From: Torreya grandis
Lineage: Eukaryota > Streptophyta > Pinopsida > Cupressales > Taxaceae
Assembly (NCBI GenBank): GCA_037957365.1
Contig: JARHVA010001189.1
Location: 744,001-808,000 of the forward strand
Direction of reading: 5' to 3'
DNA: 64,000 bases
The position numbers were made by a program, and so were the translations under genes. The notes beneath the pieces were generated by a model. The model worked only from the letters and a program-made list of their open reading frames with translations. It searched no databases and was not told the DNA's origin. Below, in pieces: positions 1 through 9,777 of the stretch; position 1 is the first letter of the stretch; the number at the start of each line of letters is the position of its first letter.

Positions 1-358
1 CCTCTTAGACTCTTCTTTGATGTGCTCATGTACAGAGAGATCCCAAAAGTTGTGAGAACCCCAAGTTCCCTTTGATTCTGACAACTGACGGTTTATATGT
101 TTTCTCTGAGGTTTTTGAATTTTTTTATTGTTTTTGGGTTTTTTGCCAGTTTTTGAAAGAAATGCGGATTTGCATAAAATGATAAATAAATCCTATAAAA
201 TTTACTGAATATCGAAAAGACTATTTTTTTTATTAAAAATGAAACCCTAGTTGCATGAGTTTACCAAAAAAAACTTGCTGTTTGGTTCAAGAAAAAACCT
301 GACTGTTCGCTGCCCAATAAAACTGATGACTGCTGCCAAAAACCAGGCGCGGTACAGT

Positions 359-391
359 CCGTACGGCGCCGTACGGATGCCGTCCGTACGG
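359..391. repeat. CGTACG palindrome cluster
   Basis: Positions 359-376 read CCGTACGGCGCCGTACGG, a perfect 18-bp palindrome. A further CCGTACGG palindrome follows at 384-391, and GTACGG-type words recur near 471 and 522. The cluster is CpG-rich in otherwise AT-rich, CpG-poor DNA. Function is unknown; it lies in the presumed R/U5 part of the minus-strand LTR-like segment. Confidence 0.7.
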
Positions 392-847
392 TATGGACAG
401 GTACAGTTTTTTTTTTTAACAGAAAAAACCCTGTGCCCTGCTCTTATGATATCTGTCCTCTGCTGTAGATGGTACGGGCAGGTACATGTATGGCTGGGAT
501 AAAACCAGCAATTAATGCTGCTGTACGGCCTGTCCTCTGGCTATTTCAACCTCCAAAAATGGGCGCCTAAATGATCCCTGACTGAAGAAGGAATAACCCT
601 GATGAAAAACCTGTGATGATAACCTCTGAAAATCAATGTCTTCACCTGAATGAAGAAAACCCTGGCTGCAATAAATCAGGTGTTATTTCACACCCTCTGA
701 ATTGCTTTCAATGGAGATGGCACGTTCTCCAAGGAAAATGAACTCGAACCCCTGAAGCTCTAGCTCAGACAAATTTGATCAATTTTCAATTCTCCAAATG
801 ACATAATGGCGCTCCTCCCAATGCAGAAGTATATATAACCAAAGAGG

Positions 848-1072
848 TGCGATTTCCACTATAATAGGACTTTTTAATTAAAAATCGCAATTCTTTAATT
901 ATTTTAATATTTTCAACTTAGGCCAAATTTTATAATAATATTAAATTTGGCCCCTTCCTGATGATGGGCGCCCCCTCAGCATTAAATCACTTAAGTTATA
1001 ATTTTTAATTATAACTTAATATAATAATCTCGTAATATTAATATTTAATTAATGCAATTAAATATTAATATT
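848..1072. repeat. Four successive inverted repeats
   Basis: Arms: 848-855 with 882-889 (8 bp); 921-930 with 943-952 (10 bp); 991-1002 with 1008-1019 (12 bp, 5-nt loop); 1034-1050 with 1056-1072 (17 bp, 5-nt loop). All arms match perfectly. They lie in what would be the U3 region of the minus-strand LTR-like segment, upstream of its TATA-like box. Confidence 0.75.
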
Positions 1073-1381
1073 TCCCTCGTTACTCGCCCGATGACCGAAC
1101 CGTCTGAAGCGGTCATATACTGGAGTGATTCCGAATGCTGTCAACCCATATTGCCAAAAATAGCAGGGGTCCCACACTGACCACCAAGAACTGCTAAAAA
1201 TAGTAACTTCTGCCAAAAGTGTCCGATCGAGCCCAAACGAAAGCCAACTGATCAAACTCTGCCGATCTGAAGCATGTGCCAAGCTCCCAGGGGACCCTCT
1301 ATCCAAACGATCAGCCTACGAGGGTCGTATGATAGGCTAATCCTGTGCTCCGAGAGATGTCACTGAGAAGGGGACATGACA

Positions 1382-1908
1382 AAAGTATTTTAAGTATCTA
1401 GTGAGGTTGCCTTGTCTTTGTTTATTAGTTTCATCTGCTTCTTGATTTAGTTGACCCATTCACTCCACTATGTTTCCATCATATGATGTGTTGCCCTCTA
1501 CAGATTGTCAGTGGACTTTCACTTGTGTCCAACTTCACAAAGGCAGCAATACCAGAAATGTTTGCTATGAAAACCACACTATCGAAGGAATCTCAATTGC
1601 AGAATAGTAAATACATACCACACCATAGTTTAGAAAAACATAAAGGATAACAACTTTATATCATATGTTAGTGCACATTACAAATTGTTCGGTACAAGGA
1701 CCTGTCACGTAGTGCCCTTACCCTGACATGTAACATTCTATTTGTATGACAAAAAACACAATAATGGTCGGTTAAGACACAACCATCAACAAACATAACT
1801 AAAGAGAGTCATTACAACACTTACTAAAGCCGACAAGTGAATAACCATAATTAGGTCGGCTACAAAACATTACTTTTATTAATTACAACAGTCTACTATC
1901 TCCAACTT
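1382..1908 (+). other. Unassigned; open segment at about 1430-1648
   Basis: No gene is recognised here. On the plus strand one frame stays open for about 70 codons ending at a TAA near 1648, and a splice-acceptor-like TTGCCCTCTACAG precedes its second half. The composition is protein-like (for example FTKAAIPEMFAMKTTL), but I recognise no domain and no start codon is convincing. It may be a relic exon or chance. The rest, to 1908, shows nothing I can name. Confidence 0.15.
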
Positions 1909-2230
1909 CTACGCCTTCTTAAGATTTCCCATTGTAGAGCCCCTTTCCTGCATGACTACTTGAGGGTGATTACTATCTAATGTATACTGATATACTAGAA
2001 ACACTTTGAATTCCTTGTTTCTCATCAACTTCCTCAAATGCCTGCTGAATTCATCATGTAAGGATTCAACCCCGCTAAAAATGTTGCAGCATTTATTCCC
2101 TGAGAATGAATTTAATATATTTCAGGTCCTTAGCATATGATACTGTAAATACCTCATGTAGAACTCTATCATAAATAGGAATGCCTTAGTCCAAAATATC
2201 CTAGCCCATATCTTGAGCAGAGGAAGCCAT
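1909..2230 (-). pseudogene. Unrecognised coding-like relic, minus strand
   Basis: On the minus strand 2099 to 1909 is open for 62 codons and ends in TAG. It begins right after an acceptor-like ATTCATTCTCAG and includes the readable stretches DEFSRHLRKLMRNKEF and KVFLVYQYTLDSNHPQVV. Just upstream (2230 to about 2105) another frame starts MASSAQDMG and reads on through two stops. I do not recognise the protein. It could be the last exon of a dead gene, a processed relic or chance. Composition and the splice-like edge favour a relic. Confidence 0.25.
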
Positions 2231-2576
2231 GATAACTAAAACACAGATACATAACCAGAGCAATACCAAGAGAACGGGTAAAGAGGAAAAACAGAAGAAT
2301 AAAAAATGAGAATGTATGCAATAGCCTCTAGATACTTCCGTGAGTGTCATTTAATGATTGAAATGTCTCTTCACTGTAAGCTCCTTTACTTTGCACAAAT
2401 CACTTTACTGTGTCATCATAATCTTGAGGAGTTGTAATATGAAATCCCAACATAAGGAGAGGAAATAGATATTCAAAGGGGATTATGAGCCTTGATTGTT
2501 CGAGGTGTTTAATTCTCTTTTTAAAAGTGAGATGAGACCTCCTTATTCCCCTACTCAAGAGCCTACTTGCAATCTT

Positions 2577-2810
2577 CTAGAGTCTGCCCCATGATTTGCA
2601 AGAAGATATGCTACATGGTTAGCCTCGTGATAACAGTCAATCGAGTGTACCTCGTCAAAAGATCCAAACAAATTTCTGCCTTCACCAAGAATGCTATTAA
2701 TCTTTCAATTTGGGAACCCTCCTCCATTGCGGCCACAATGATTTGGTAGTCACCATCAATTATGAGTTTTTCCTCTTTTACCTTCCCATTCCCTTGGTAG
2801 ATTACTTGCA
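2577..2810 (-). pseudogene. Tandem duplicate of the RNase H C-terminal half
   Basis: Immediately after the first domain the minus strand repeats its C-terminal half: KLIIDGDYQIIVAAMEEGS, then after a frameshift FDEVHSIDCYHEANHVAYLLANHGAD. This parallels LILDGDAQIIVGTIKRGE and EANQVADLPANHGAD in the first copy. The nucleotide sequence repeats with a period near 240 bp. In this copy the last catalytic Asp is Tyr (VAY instead of VAD). Both copies show the frameshift at about the same point, so the duplication may post-date the break. Confidence 0.7.
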
Positions 2811-3244
2811 ATCTCCTAGAATCTGCCCCGTGATTTGCAGGAAGGTCTGCTACTTGGTTAGCTTCGCAGTAACAGCGTGTCCAGCATACCTCATCAAAAG
2901 ATCCGAATTATCTGCCTTACAGCAGGAATACTACAAATCTTTTAATTTGGGAACTCTCCTCTCTTAATTGTGCCCACAATGATTTGGGCATCACCATCGA
3001 GTATGAGTTTCCTGAAGTTTTGGGGTGCTGCTATTTTGATGCCTTCAACAATAACACATGATTCAGCTATGTTATAAATTTCAGAACCCAAGTGCATTGA
3101 GAAAGCAGCAATCACCTCTCCTACATGATCACGAAAGATGGCCCCTGCTTCTGCCATACCTGGGTGGCCTCTGCAGGTACCATCAAAATTCAGCTTCAGG
3201 AAGGCCAGTAGGGGGGTGGACACTTAGCCAGGCTCTTTGCCATC
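2811..3244 (-). pseudogene. Plant RNase H-like domain relic (RVT_3 type)
   Basis: The minus strand encodes the reverse-transcriptase-associated RNase H fold common in plant LINEs and stand-alone putative RNase H proteins. Visible in order are KLNFDGT (first catalytic Asp), a RDHVGEVIAAFS strand pair, AES (catalytic Glu), ILDGDAQIIV (third acidic residue) and, after a frameshift near 2945, EANQVADLPANHGAD (last catalytic Asp). All four acidic positions survive. The reading frame is broken at the end of the first block by a TAA and a shift, so it is non-functional as it stands. No reverse transcriptase lies beside it, so its parent element is unknown. Confidence 0.75.
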
Positions 3245-4613
3245 TTACTATTACTAGACCCATGACCTTATTAGGGGGATCGAATCTTATATTAGAATAT
3301 TTAAACTATAATTAAAATATTAAATGTTTGCTTTTTCTGCTTCTGCAAGTACAAGTAGTGGAGCAGTTATGATCTTCAATGCTTTGCTATGTCCATTTCA
3401 GTTTGAAATTTGCTTGCATTTGTTGGAATGTTTGATGTGGTTATTGATTTAGATTCATGCTCCTCTACAATCTAATTATTATCTCGTATATGTTGTTTCA
3501 TCTCTGGTTTAGGATTGCGTCTGATTGTTTTGTGGCTTCCTGTCAGATGTGGTAATGGATGTAACCTCTTGGTTGTGTCAATAATTCAATTTTAAAGAGT
3601 ACTTCGTGTTAGTAAGAAAAATCTCCTCTGGACCTCGGGTGTGCTGGAGGGTCATTTTGGACCTTGAGCATGGGGAGCGTCATTTGGGGCATTGATGTGC
3701 CCAAGTGTAATTTAGGTTGTCAAGTGCACTCAAGTGTCGTTTGGGGCGTCAAGCATGCTCAAGTGTTATTCGAGACCCAAAACATGAAAATGACAGAAAA
3801 AAAAAGATGGAATATTCCACAGAGATTTGGGGGTGTAGGTGGCATGAGTGATGATGGAAAGTAAGTTTTACAGTTTTAGTCCTTTGGCATTCAGGTGTCG
3901 TTTCAGATTTGTATTAAAGAGGATGCGTGAAGCAAGATAGGGGGAAGAAACATGTTTATATTTTTGGTAGAGTTTTGAGAGGTTTTAATAGTGTCTTCTA
4001 GAGGTTGCAATTGAGCTTTGATGGCCAGTTCCTTTCCCATTAGGGGCAAGGGAGGTGCACCATGCATGGTATGTACTTGGAGTTTGTCATTTAATAAAGA
4101 AGGCAAATACATATTTGCTTCATACATTTTTGTCATTTCTGGTTATTTTAAGCATGGTTATGTTGTTGGTTTCTGATTACTTTGTGAGTTTGGATTTATA
4201 GTCCATTTATGATTTCATAGCTTAATTTGAGTCTGCGGCAACAATCATAAAAGCCTCATGAATAGATGTGTGTTAATTGTGCTCTGCGTATAACTTATTT
4301 CATGTTGTAGGTTATCAGTAAGTCTTTTTTATTTTTTTCATGTTTAATAAACAAGCATAATGTGATGTTTTCGAATATCCTTTGTGTTCGTGTTGATCAA
4401 GTGTTGTTGGGAAAAAACTTGTTCAACAATCTATCCTAATAAGCATGGGACAAAGTTGGGATAGCTTGCATTAGAAAAATATACACATGAAATGCTTTTC
4501 TTGCCATTAAGTTGAAAAGAAAGGGTTATAAGAAAAAACTAATGCAGTGCAATTCAAAATAGACTACTAAACTTGCTTTTGATTCTTATCTGGATTGGTG
4601 CTCCTTTTGACAG
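3245..4613 (+). other. Upstream or intronic sequence with a 28-bp minisatellite
   Basis: No exon of the downstream guanylyltransferase-like gene is recognisable here. If that gene is intact, this is part of a large intron. A minisatellite of five diverged 27-29-bp units occupies about 3647-3789; unit starts are near 3647, 3674, 3703, 3732 and 3761, with consensus like AAGTGTCGTTTGGGGC followed by a CAAGCATGCTC-like tail. Nothing else is supported. Confidence 0.45.
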
Positions 4614-5621
4614 GACACTTCCAACAGATTTTGTTCGGTTAGACCAGGACATTTTGAGCCCTCTTGCTGGGAAGAAGAAATTGTACACTTTTGAGACCTC
4701 AGAATTTTGGGAGCAGATTAAGACTCCAGGGTAACATGAGAATATCTGATGAAATTTGATTGAAATATTATACTATGCCCCAGGATTCACCAGATTTTGT
4801 TTCTCTACTTCCAGGATGTCTTTGCGATGTTCTGCACTGTACCTTTCACAATATCAACACACTAGTCCTGAGCTCTTAGCAAAGGGTGATGGTAGTAGGA
4901 CTGCTACTATTGTTGGTAATGTGTACATTCATCCTTCAGCAAAAGTACATCCAACAGCTAAGGTGAGGGACAGTTCAGTTTTCATTTTTTCTATGGCCAC
5001 ATTTTAAATGCTTTCTAATCACAATTACCTGGAGCAGATAGGGCCAAATGTTTCTGTTTCTGCAAATGCTCGTATTGGGGCAGGTGTTCGACTGATTGGT
5101 TGCATAATTCTCGATGATGTTGAAATAAAGGTAAAATCAGCTTTTTGGAGATAGGTGCTGGTTGGGGAGCTTTTCTTAATGGACATAAAAAAACATTTTC
5201 TTTGCTTTTTGTGGCAGGAGAATTCCATTGTGATGCACTCCATTGTTGGTTGGAAGTCTTCAATAGGAAGGTGGTCAAGGGTCCAGGTAAGTCTGATTTT
5301 GTTCACATAAGGTGGTTGCAAACATTTAAGCAAGCTTTATATATGTTTTAGCTGGCATCCTTTCCATAACTCTTCTGTATTTCAGGGTGAAGAGAACTAT
5401 ACATCAAAACTTGGGATTGCAATTCTTGGTAAGCACTAGTTTCATTCAGGCTGCTGAAAAGTAGTTGGGTTTTTCTCTTTTCATTGAATCTTTAGTGCTC
5501 ACTGTGCTACGGCTTACCAGGTGAGGGTGTTACAGTTGAAGATGAGGTAGTGGTGGTTAATTGTATTGTACTTCCCCATAAGATGCTTAATGTCAGCGTA
5601 CAAGAGGAAATAATCTTGTAA
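4614..5621 (+). CDS. Mannose-1-phosphate guanylyltransferase alpha-like, 3' exons
   Basis: Six exons join in frame: 4614-4730, 4815-4962, 5038-5130, 5218-5286, 5386-5428 and 5521-5621 (TAA stop). Each intron has GT...AG ends and no exon carries a stop. The roughly 190 residues match the C-terminal half of plant GMPPA/KONJAC-type NDP-sugar pyrophosphorylases: TDFVRLDQDILSPLAGKKK, FWEQIKTPG, the left-handed beta-helix signatures VYIHPSAKVHPTAKIGPNV and CIILDDVEIKENSIV, GWKSSIGRWSRVQ and the terminal LNVSVQEEIIL. In plants KONJAC proteins stimulate GDP-mannose synthesis by the catalytic subunit in the cytosol, which feeds ascorbate and glucomannan synthesis (family knowledge). The N-terminal nucleotidyltransferase half is absent from 1-4613, so the 5' exons either lie upstream of the window or were lost. 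Intact splice sites argue for a live gene with a long intron. Confidence 0.85.
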
Positions 5622-7619
5622 CCTGTAATTTTTCTCTTTATTTTATTCACAACATGACGATTCCTTTTAGGTTCATTAATTATTAATTTTTGGAAGATGA
5701 AGCATCGTATGTATTGAACAAAGGTAAAAGTCATCGGAAGAGGAATTCTAGAGTATACAATAATATTAATGAAACAATGCACATTAATTGGTATGTGCAT
5801 CAGAATTGCTAAAGATTGTCTGCATGTTCAATCAAGCCAATTAGGCGAAGATACAATGTAATTGAGACCAATTAGATAGAAGCTCTATATTACTTACATT
5901 TTGTTCAGTTAGTTCCTCGTTATAATGGTTGATATTTGTAGATTTTATCTTTAACGTAATATCCTTTTCTTGGGAAAGGATGAAACATTTAGATATACTT
6001 GTTTGACATGATACTGTAATGGAATTATTTTTTTATAAAATGTACTTTTTTATCTAAAGGTCCCAGAGTTAAGGGACCCTAGACCCCAAAGGTTTGGTGA
6101 GATGCTAACACCCAGTTGATCTTACCTAATCGAGCCAGGAAAAAGAATGAAAAATGGAAATTAATTTCATATGCCTGTGGCATGGTCAGGTCGTGAGTGG
6201 GCCTAATTCTCGTCCTTGCCCTATCAAATTCTTAGTTGGCAGAATCCGGTTCTTAAAAACAACAACTGGGAATTAGTTCTTAATTCTTATACTCACCGAT
6301 TTGGGCCTTAAACAGTGTTTAGCAGATGTTACAGAGATCTCTAATGCATAGCAGAATGTAAAAGGAGGCTTACAGATTATAAAAAATATGAAAACTCTTG
6401 TATTACTAATGCGACCCAAATGGTGGATGCATAGCTTGTTGGGCTATTGATCTCACACCCCTCAAATTCACAGTGAATTATGGGCTGGAAATGACTAGTT
6501 GCAAATTCCGCTTATGCATCTAGGCTGTATGATCCTGAAATACTATTCATGCTTCACTGTTGTATAGGCTGTATGATCCTGAAATACTATTCATCCTTCG
6601 CTGAAAGCAACAGCCATTCCTTTGAGAGCTTTATAATTAAACAGACGAAGCTAATGCTTTTCATAATAGGTTAACAGAAAGGCCAATTTTATGCTAGAAT
6701 TGTGCCCTTTTTTAATTATTCATTGATCCTCTGTGAAAACACAATCACCCTTTTCATCCGAAGATTAGGATCAATACAATTTTCTATTAATACAAATTGG
6801 TTGTTACCTTAAGCAACGTAAAATTCATTGCTTTGTGTTGCTTTAAAGTCAAGTTTCAAATATTATTTTTCTTTAATAATTAATTTACTTTTCATTTCTA
6901 GATGCTTGTGTTTCGGTATATATTTGTCTTGGGTTAGTCCCATTAGTTTTGGTTTTATTTAGAGTTAGCATATTTTGGATTGTTACTTTTGTTTTGTCTC
7001 ACACATTTATATGCCATTGATATATTTTGCTCGCATGTGGACATCAATATAATTTTAAGAATAAAGTAAAATTCATATTTACAATCATAATTTGATCTCT
7101 TTAATATACTTTTCTTGAATGCAACTTATTTGGATTCCTTGAGATTGTTTTTAAAGATATTTCAATCTTATTAATGTAAAAAATCATACCGGCAATGTTG
7201 CACTTGTTTACCAACCATCTATTTTCCCTGCACTATCCTTGCGAGCTTCAACAAATAAAATACTATTGCACTGACCTATCATTTGAACGAGGTGCTCAAA
7301 TGCTTGAGTGAGGCGTAGAGAGACATCACTGAGCACCTTGTCATTAAGGAAGAGGACAAAGATCAACATTATGCATGAATAATACTATCATAACCTAACA
7401 CAAAAAACATGTTCAAACCCTAACATATGATTCACCATAATGAAAGCATAAGAAACACATTCATTAGGCAAGATTCACCACAAAATCATAGATCTCATAT
7501 ATTCATCCATGTACAAATTACAAAACATCTATTAACATACCCAAAAAGCTATTATCATAATAATACATCATAAACACTATTAAGTCTGCGCAATCACAAC
7601 ATTGTATCATGATACCAAT
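5622..7619. other. 3' flank of the host gene; no further gene seen
   Basis: The first few hundred bases should contain the 3' UTR of the guanylyltransferase-like gene; AT-rich candidates for a polyadenylation signal exist but none is decisive. The remainder is unique-looking AT-rich DNA with one small tandem duplication at 6521-6599. No coding stretch with recognisable similarity was found on either strand. Confidence 0.4.
6521..6599. repeat. Direct repeat, about 35 bp, period 44
   Basis: TAGGCTGTATGATCCTGAAA and the following TACTATTCAT occur at 6521 and again at 6565, nearly identical over about 35 bp and separated by a short spacer. This is a small, fairly recent local duplication. Confidence 0.8.
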
Positions 7620-7975
7620 CACTAAGCAAGTAATCCTATATCGAAATAGAATAATATCTTTTGGGCAAAGGCGGTTATAGATATTTCTTACGACTCTTGC
7701 TTCACATTTGTATGTAGTTGGCAATCTTATAGAAGACTCTAGAAGATTCATAAGTTGTGTGTTGTGAATAGTATCTCCCCTTAGATTCTGGAATGCCTTT
7801 AGGATCTTCCACTTGTTGAGTTTGCATAACTCTCTCGTGTGCCTGTTGCTTGTGCACGCACCTAGGCATGTTCGTTTCCTTGGCTTGTGCACAATCCTCT
7901 TCAACAAACCATGTTTGTTTTTCATTCACAATTCCTATGCAACTCCACACTTACCCAAAATCTAGGGAGCCAACA
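7620..7975 (-). mobile_element. LTR preceded by a polypurine tract, minus strand
   Basis: On the minus strand TATGGGGGAA (a polypurine tract) is followed directly by TGTTGGCTCCC, the usual join between the 3' end of an LTR retrotransposon and its 3' LTR; the TG maps to 7975-7974. Reading on, the candidate LTR runs to about 7620, where TGGTATCATGAT resembles a tRNA-Met primer site. A primer site is not expected after a 3' LTR, so that match may be chance or mark a second copy. The left boundary is therefore uncertain. The coiled-coil ORF at 8104-9600 lies just upstream in the same orientation. Confidence 0.4.
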
Positions 7976-8103
7976 TTCCCCCATACTAACTTCCTTGTTT
8001 GCCTTTAGGCAAGTTTGTGCTATTGTTTCTTCTCAGTGTTTGTCTTCCCTTCACAACCAAAACTTCTAGGTTGAAGTTCTTTAAAAAAAAAAAAAATCCA
8101 TCT

Positions 8104-9600
8104 TTACGCATCCATAGTTATAAATATCTTTATATTTGAGATTGTTTCTATCAAGCCTTGAGCTATACTTTCATCATACTTTTTGGCTATATCTTTGAGT
8201 TGATTCATGCGCTGCCTATGTACTTCACACATGGCTTCTACCTTGTCCATTGCTTGACTCTAGAGTTGTTATAGGCTTGTGCGCTTTTGATCCATTCTTG
8301 CCTTAAATTCCTTGGATTCCCCTAGCCTTTGCTAGCATGGATTCCCCTAGCCTTTGCTAGCACATCGCTTTATACTTCTCATTTGAGACGTGCACAACCA
8401 ACTCCTTATGCATTGCCCCATCTTGCCTCTTAACATATGTTGATAACGTTTTGTATATCTTCAACCCTGTTGAAAAATTTACCAGCGATCTTCATTTGGT
8501 CTATAAGTGTTTTGATTAAATTAGTCAACTTTGATCTATCTTCTTGGGTGGACTTTGTATATGCTAATTTCTTTGCACAAATCTCCTCCTTAGTATGCTT
8601 TGGAGTTTTTGTCGTTTGCCTTAGAAGGTGCCTTATTGTTGCACCCAACTGCTCAATTGGTTCTAGAAATGCTAGCTTCAAACTTCTCCATGGTTGTGGT
8701 CTCTCCTCTATGAGATTGATTGTGGCCACAATCTTTGTGTGTATCTGTTCAACATTGCTTTGTTCTTTTGCACGCTTTACCTTTTCTACTTGAAGAGTGG
8801 ATTTTAACTTGTCCATCTCTTTATTACACTTAATATTTCTTTGGACGATGCCTATTGCGAATCTGATTAAAGCAAAGTCTAGTTTTATTTGGTTTGAATG
8901 TGCTTGGATGACAAACTTCATAATCTATCTCCTTCCTTTAGGACTTGGTTTTAGACTAAGTGTTTCCAATGGAATCTCAAACACTGGATTAACATTGTGA
9001 TTCATCATAAGTTTCTCGTAAGTGTTTATGCGTAATAATTGTAGCTTTGTCTTTTTGCAACTTTGTCTCATCTTCCTTTTCGTTCGAGTTTGAAATTATA
9101 TGCAAAAGAGACATAGCTCAGAGATTGTATACATCGCTTTTTTCATGTACTAATGATGTCTCTTCAAAGACTTGACAATGCATCAATCTCTGAGTGCATG
9201 TCCTAGGATCAAATGGACCAGTTTGTGGTGCTTGGTGAGAGATTCCTTGATGATCATTTGTTATATTTGCATTCATTCATACAATATCATCTATTTATAT
9301 GTCATTTGGGAGTTCCCATCTTCCTTTCGACGCCTTTTCTTCCTGTTTGCATGTTCATCCTTGACATCATGAGCTTAGATGATGATGTTTTTGCAGTGCT
9401 CCCCCTTCGTTGATGTCATTGGCTAGGTCGATGATGTATTGTGTTTGTTGACACAATTTTTACTTCAACAACTAGGCCGATGATGTCGTTAAAGATTAAA
9501 TTGTGGCTTTTGGGGTTTTGAGTCATTGATATGGTTCCTTTTTGTATTTTTCAAAGGCAAGACATCCAATCCACTTTGTTCACGAACACAAATACACCTT
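8104..9600 (-). pseudogene. Decayed retroelement coiled-coil protein with basic cluster
   Basis: A protein-like reading can be followed on the minus strand from about 9600 to a TAA at 8106-8104, through several frameshifts and stops. In order: MTQNPKSHNLIFNDIIGLVV (from about 9527); LANDINEGGALQ (about 9410); a nuclear-localisation-like NRKKRRRKE (about 9330); NEKEDETKLQKDKA (about 9085); NPVFEIPLETLSLKPSPKGRR (about 8985); a 163-codon intact stretch 8921-8430, rich in Lys, Glu, Gln and Leu with long helical runs; and DKVEAMCEVHRQRMNQLKD near the end. The central and final parts look like coiled coil. I recognise no named domain. It sits about 120 bp from a polypurine tract and LTR in the same orientation, so it is probably the last ORF of an LTR retroelement, cut off on its 5' side near the LTR at 9778. 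Confidence 0.45.
8313..8362. repeat. Perfect 25-bp tandem duplication
   Basis: TGGATTCCCCTAGCCTTTGC plus TAGCA occurs twice head to tail (8313-8337, 8338-8362). Inside the coiled-coil relic the extra 25 bp shifts the frame, so it is one of the lesions that killed that ORF, or arose after its death. Confidence 0.9.
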
Positions 9601-9777
9601 AGTAAAAAGAATCAAATTATGGCTTATGAGCTTACTTGAAGAAGATTTGTTTGCATAAGGTATTTGAAAATATCAAGAATAAAAGTTGAAGCAACAAGGT
9701 ACACCTAGTCTTTGGAGTTCCCAATGAAGGATATTTAGTTATTTTTATTTACATCTTGAGCTTTACTGTAATGTCCC

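Larger units (their letters stand above)
1..1381 (-). repeat. LTR-like retroelement segment, minus strand
   Basis: Read on the minus strand, the right edge begins TGTCATGTCCCC, a start close to the TGTAATGTCCC start of the LTR at 9778. A TATA-like box (GGTTATATATAC on the minus strand, 829-840) lies about 550 bp inside, as expected for a U3/R boundary. The stretch between holds four inverted repeats. I found neither a matching second LTR nor a primer-binding site, and the left edge may lie outside the window. The call rests on edge sequence, promoter position and composition only. Confidence 0.3.

Noticed and set aside
5015..5351. ORFs on the minus strand and in the other plus frame across the guanylyltransferase-like exons
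   Set aside because: Shadows of the real exons; they read through introns and match nothing.
7598..7617. TGGTATCATGATACAATG on the minus strand as a tRNA-Met primer site
   Set aside because: It matches only the first eight bases and would follow a 3' LTR, where no primer site belongs. Kept only as a doubtful boundary marker.
7518..7950. Minus-strand ORFs of 135 and 82 codons
   Set aside because: They overlap the LTR-like segment in two frames, with Cys/His-rich but unpatterned composition; best explained as LTR sequence open by chance.
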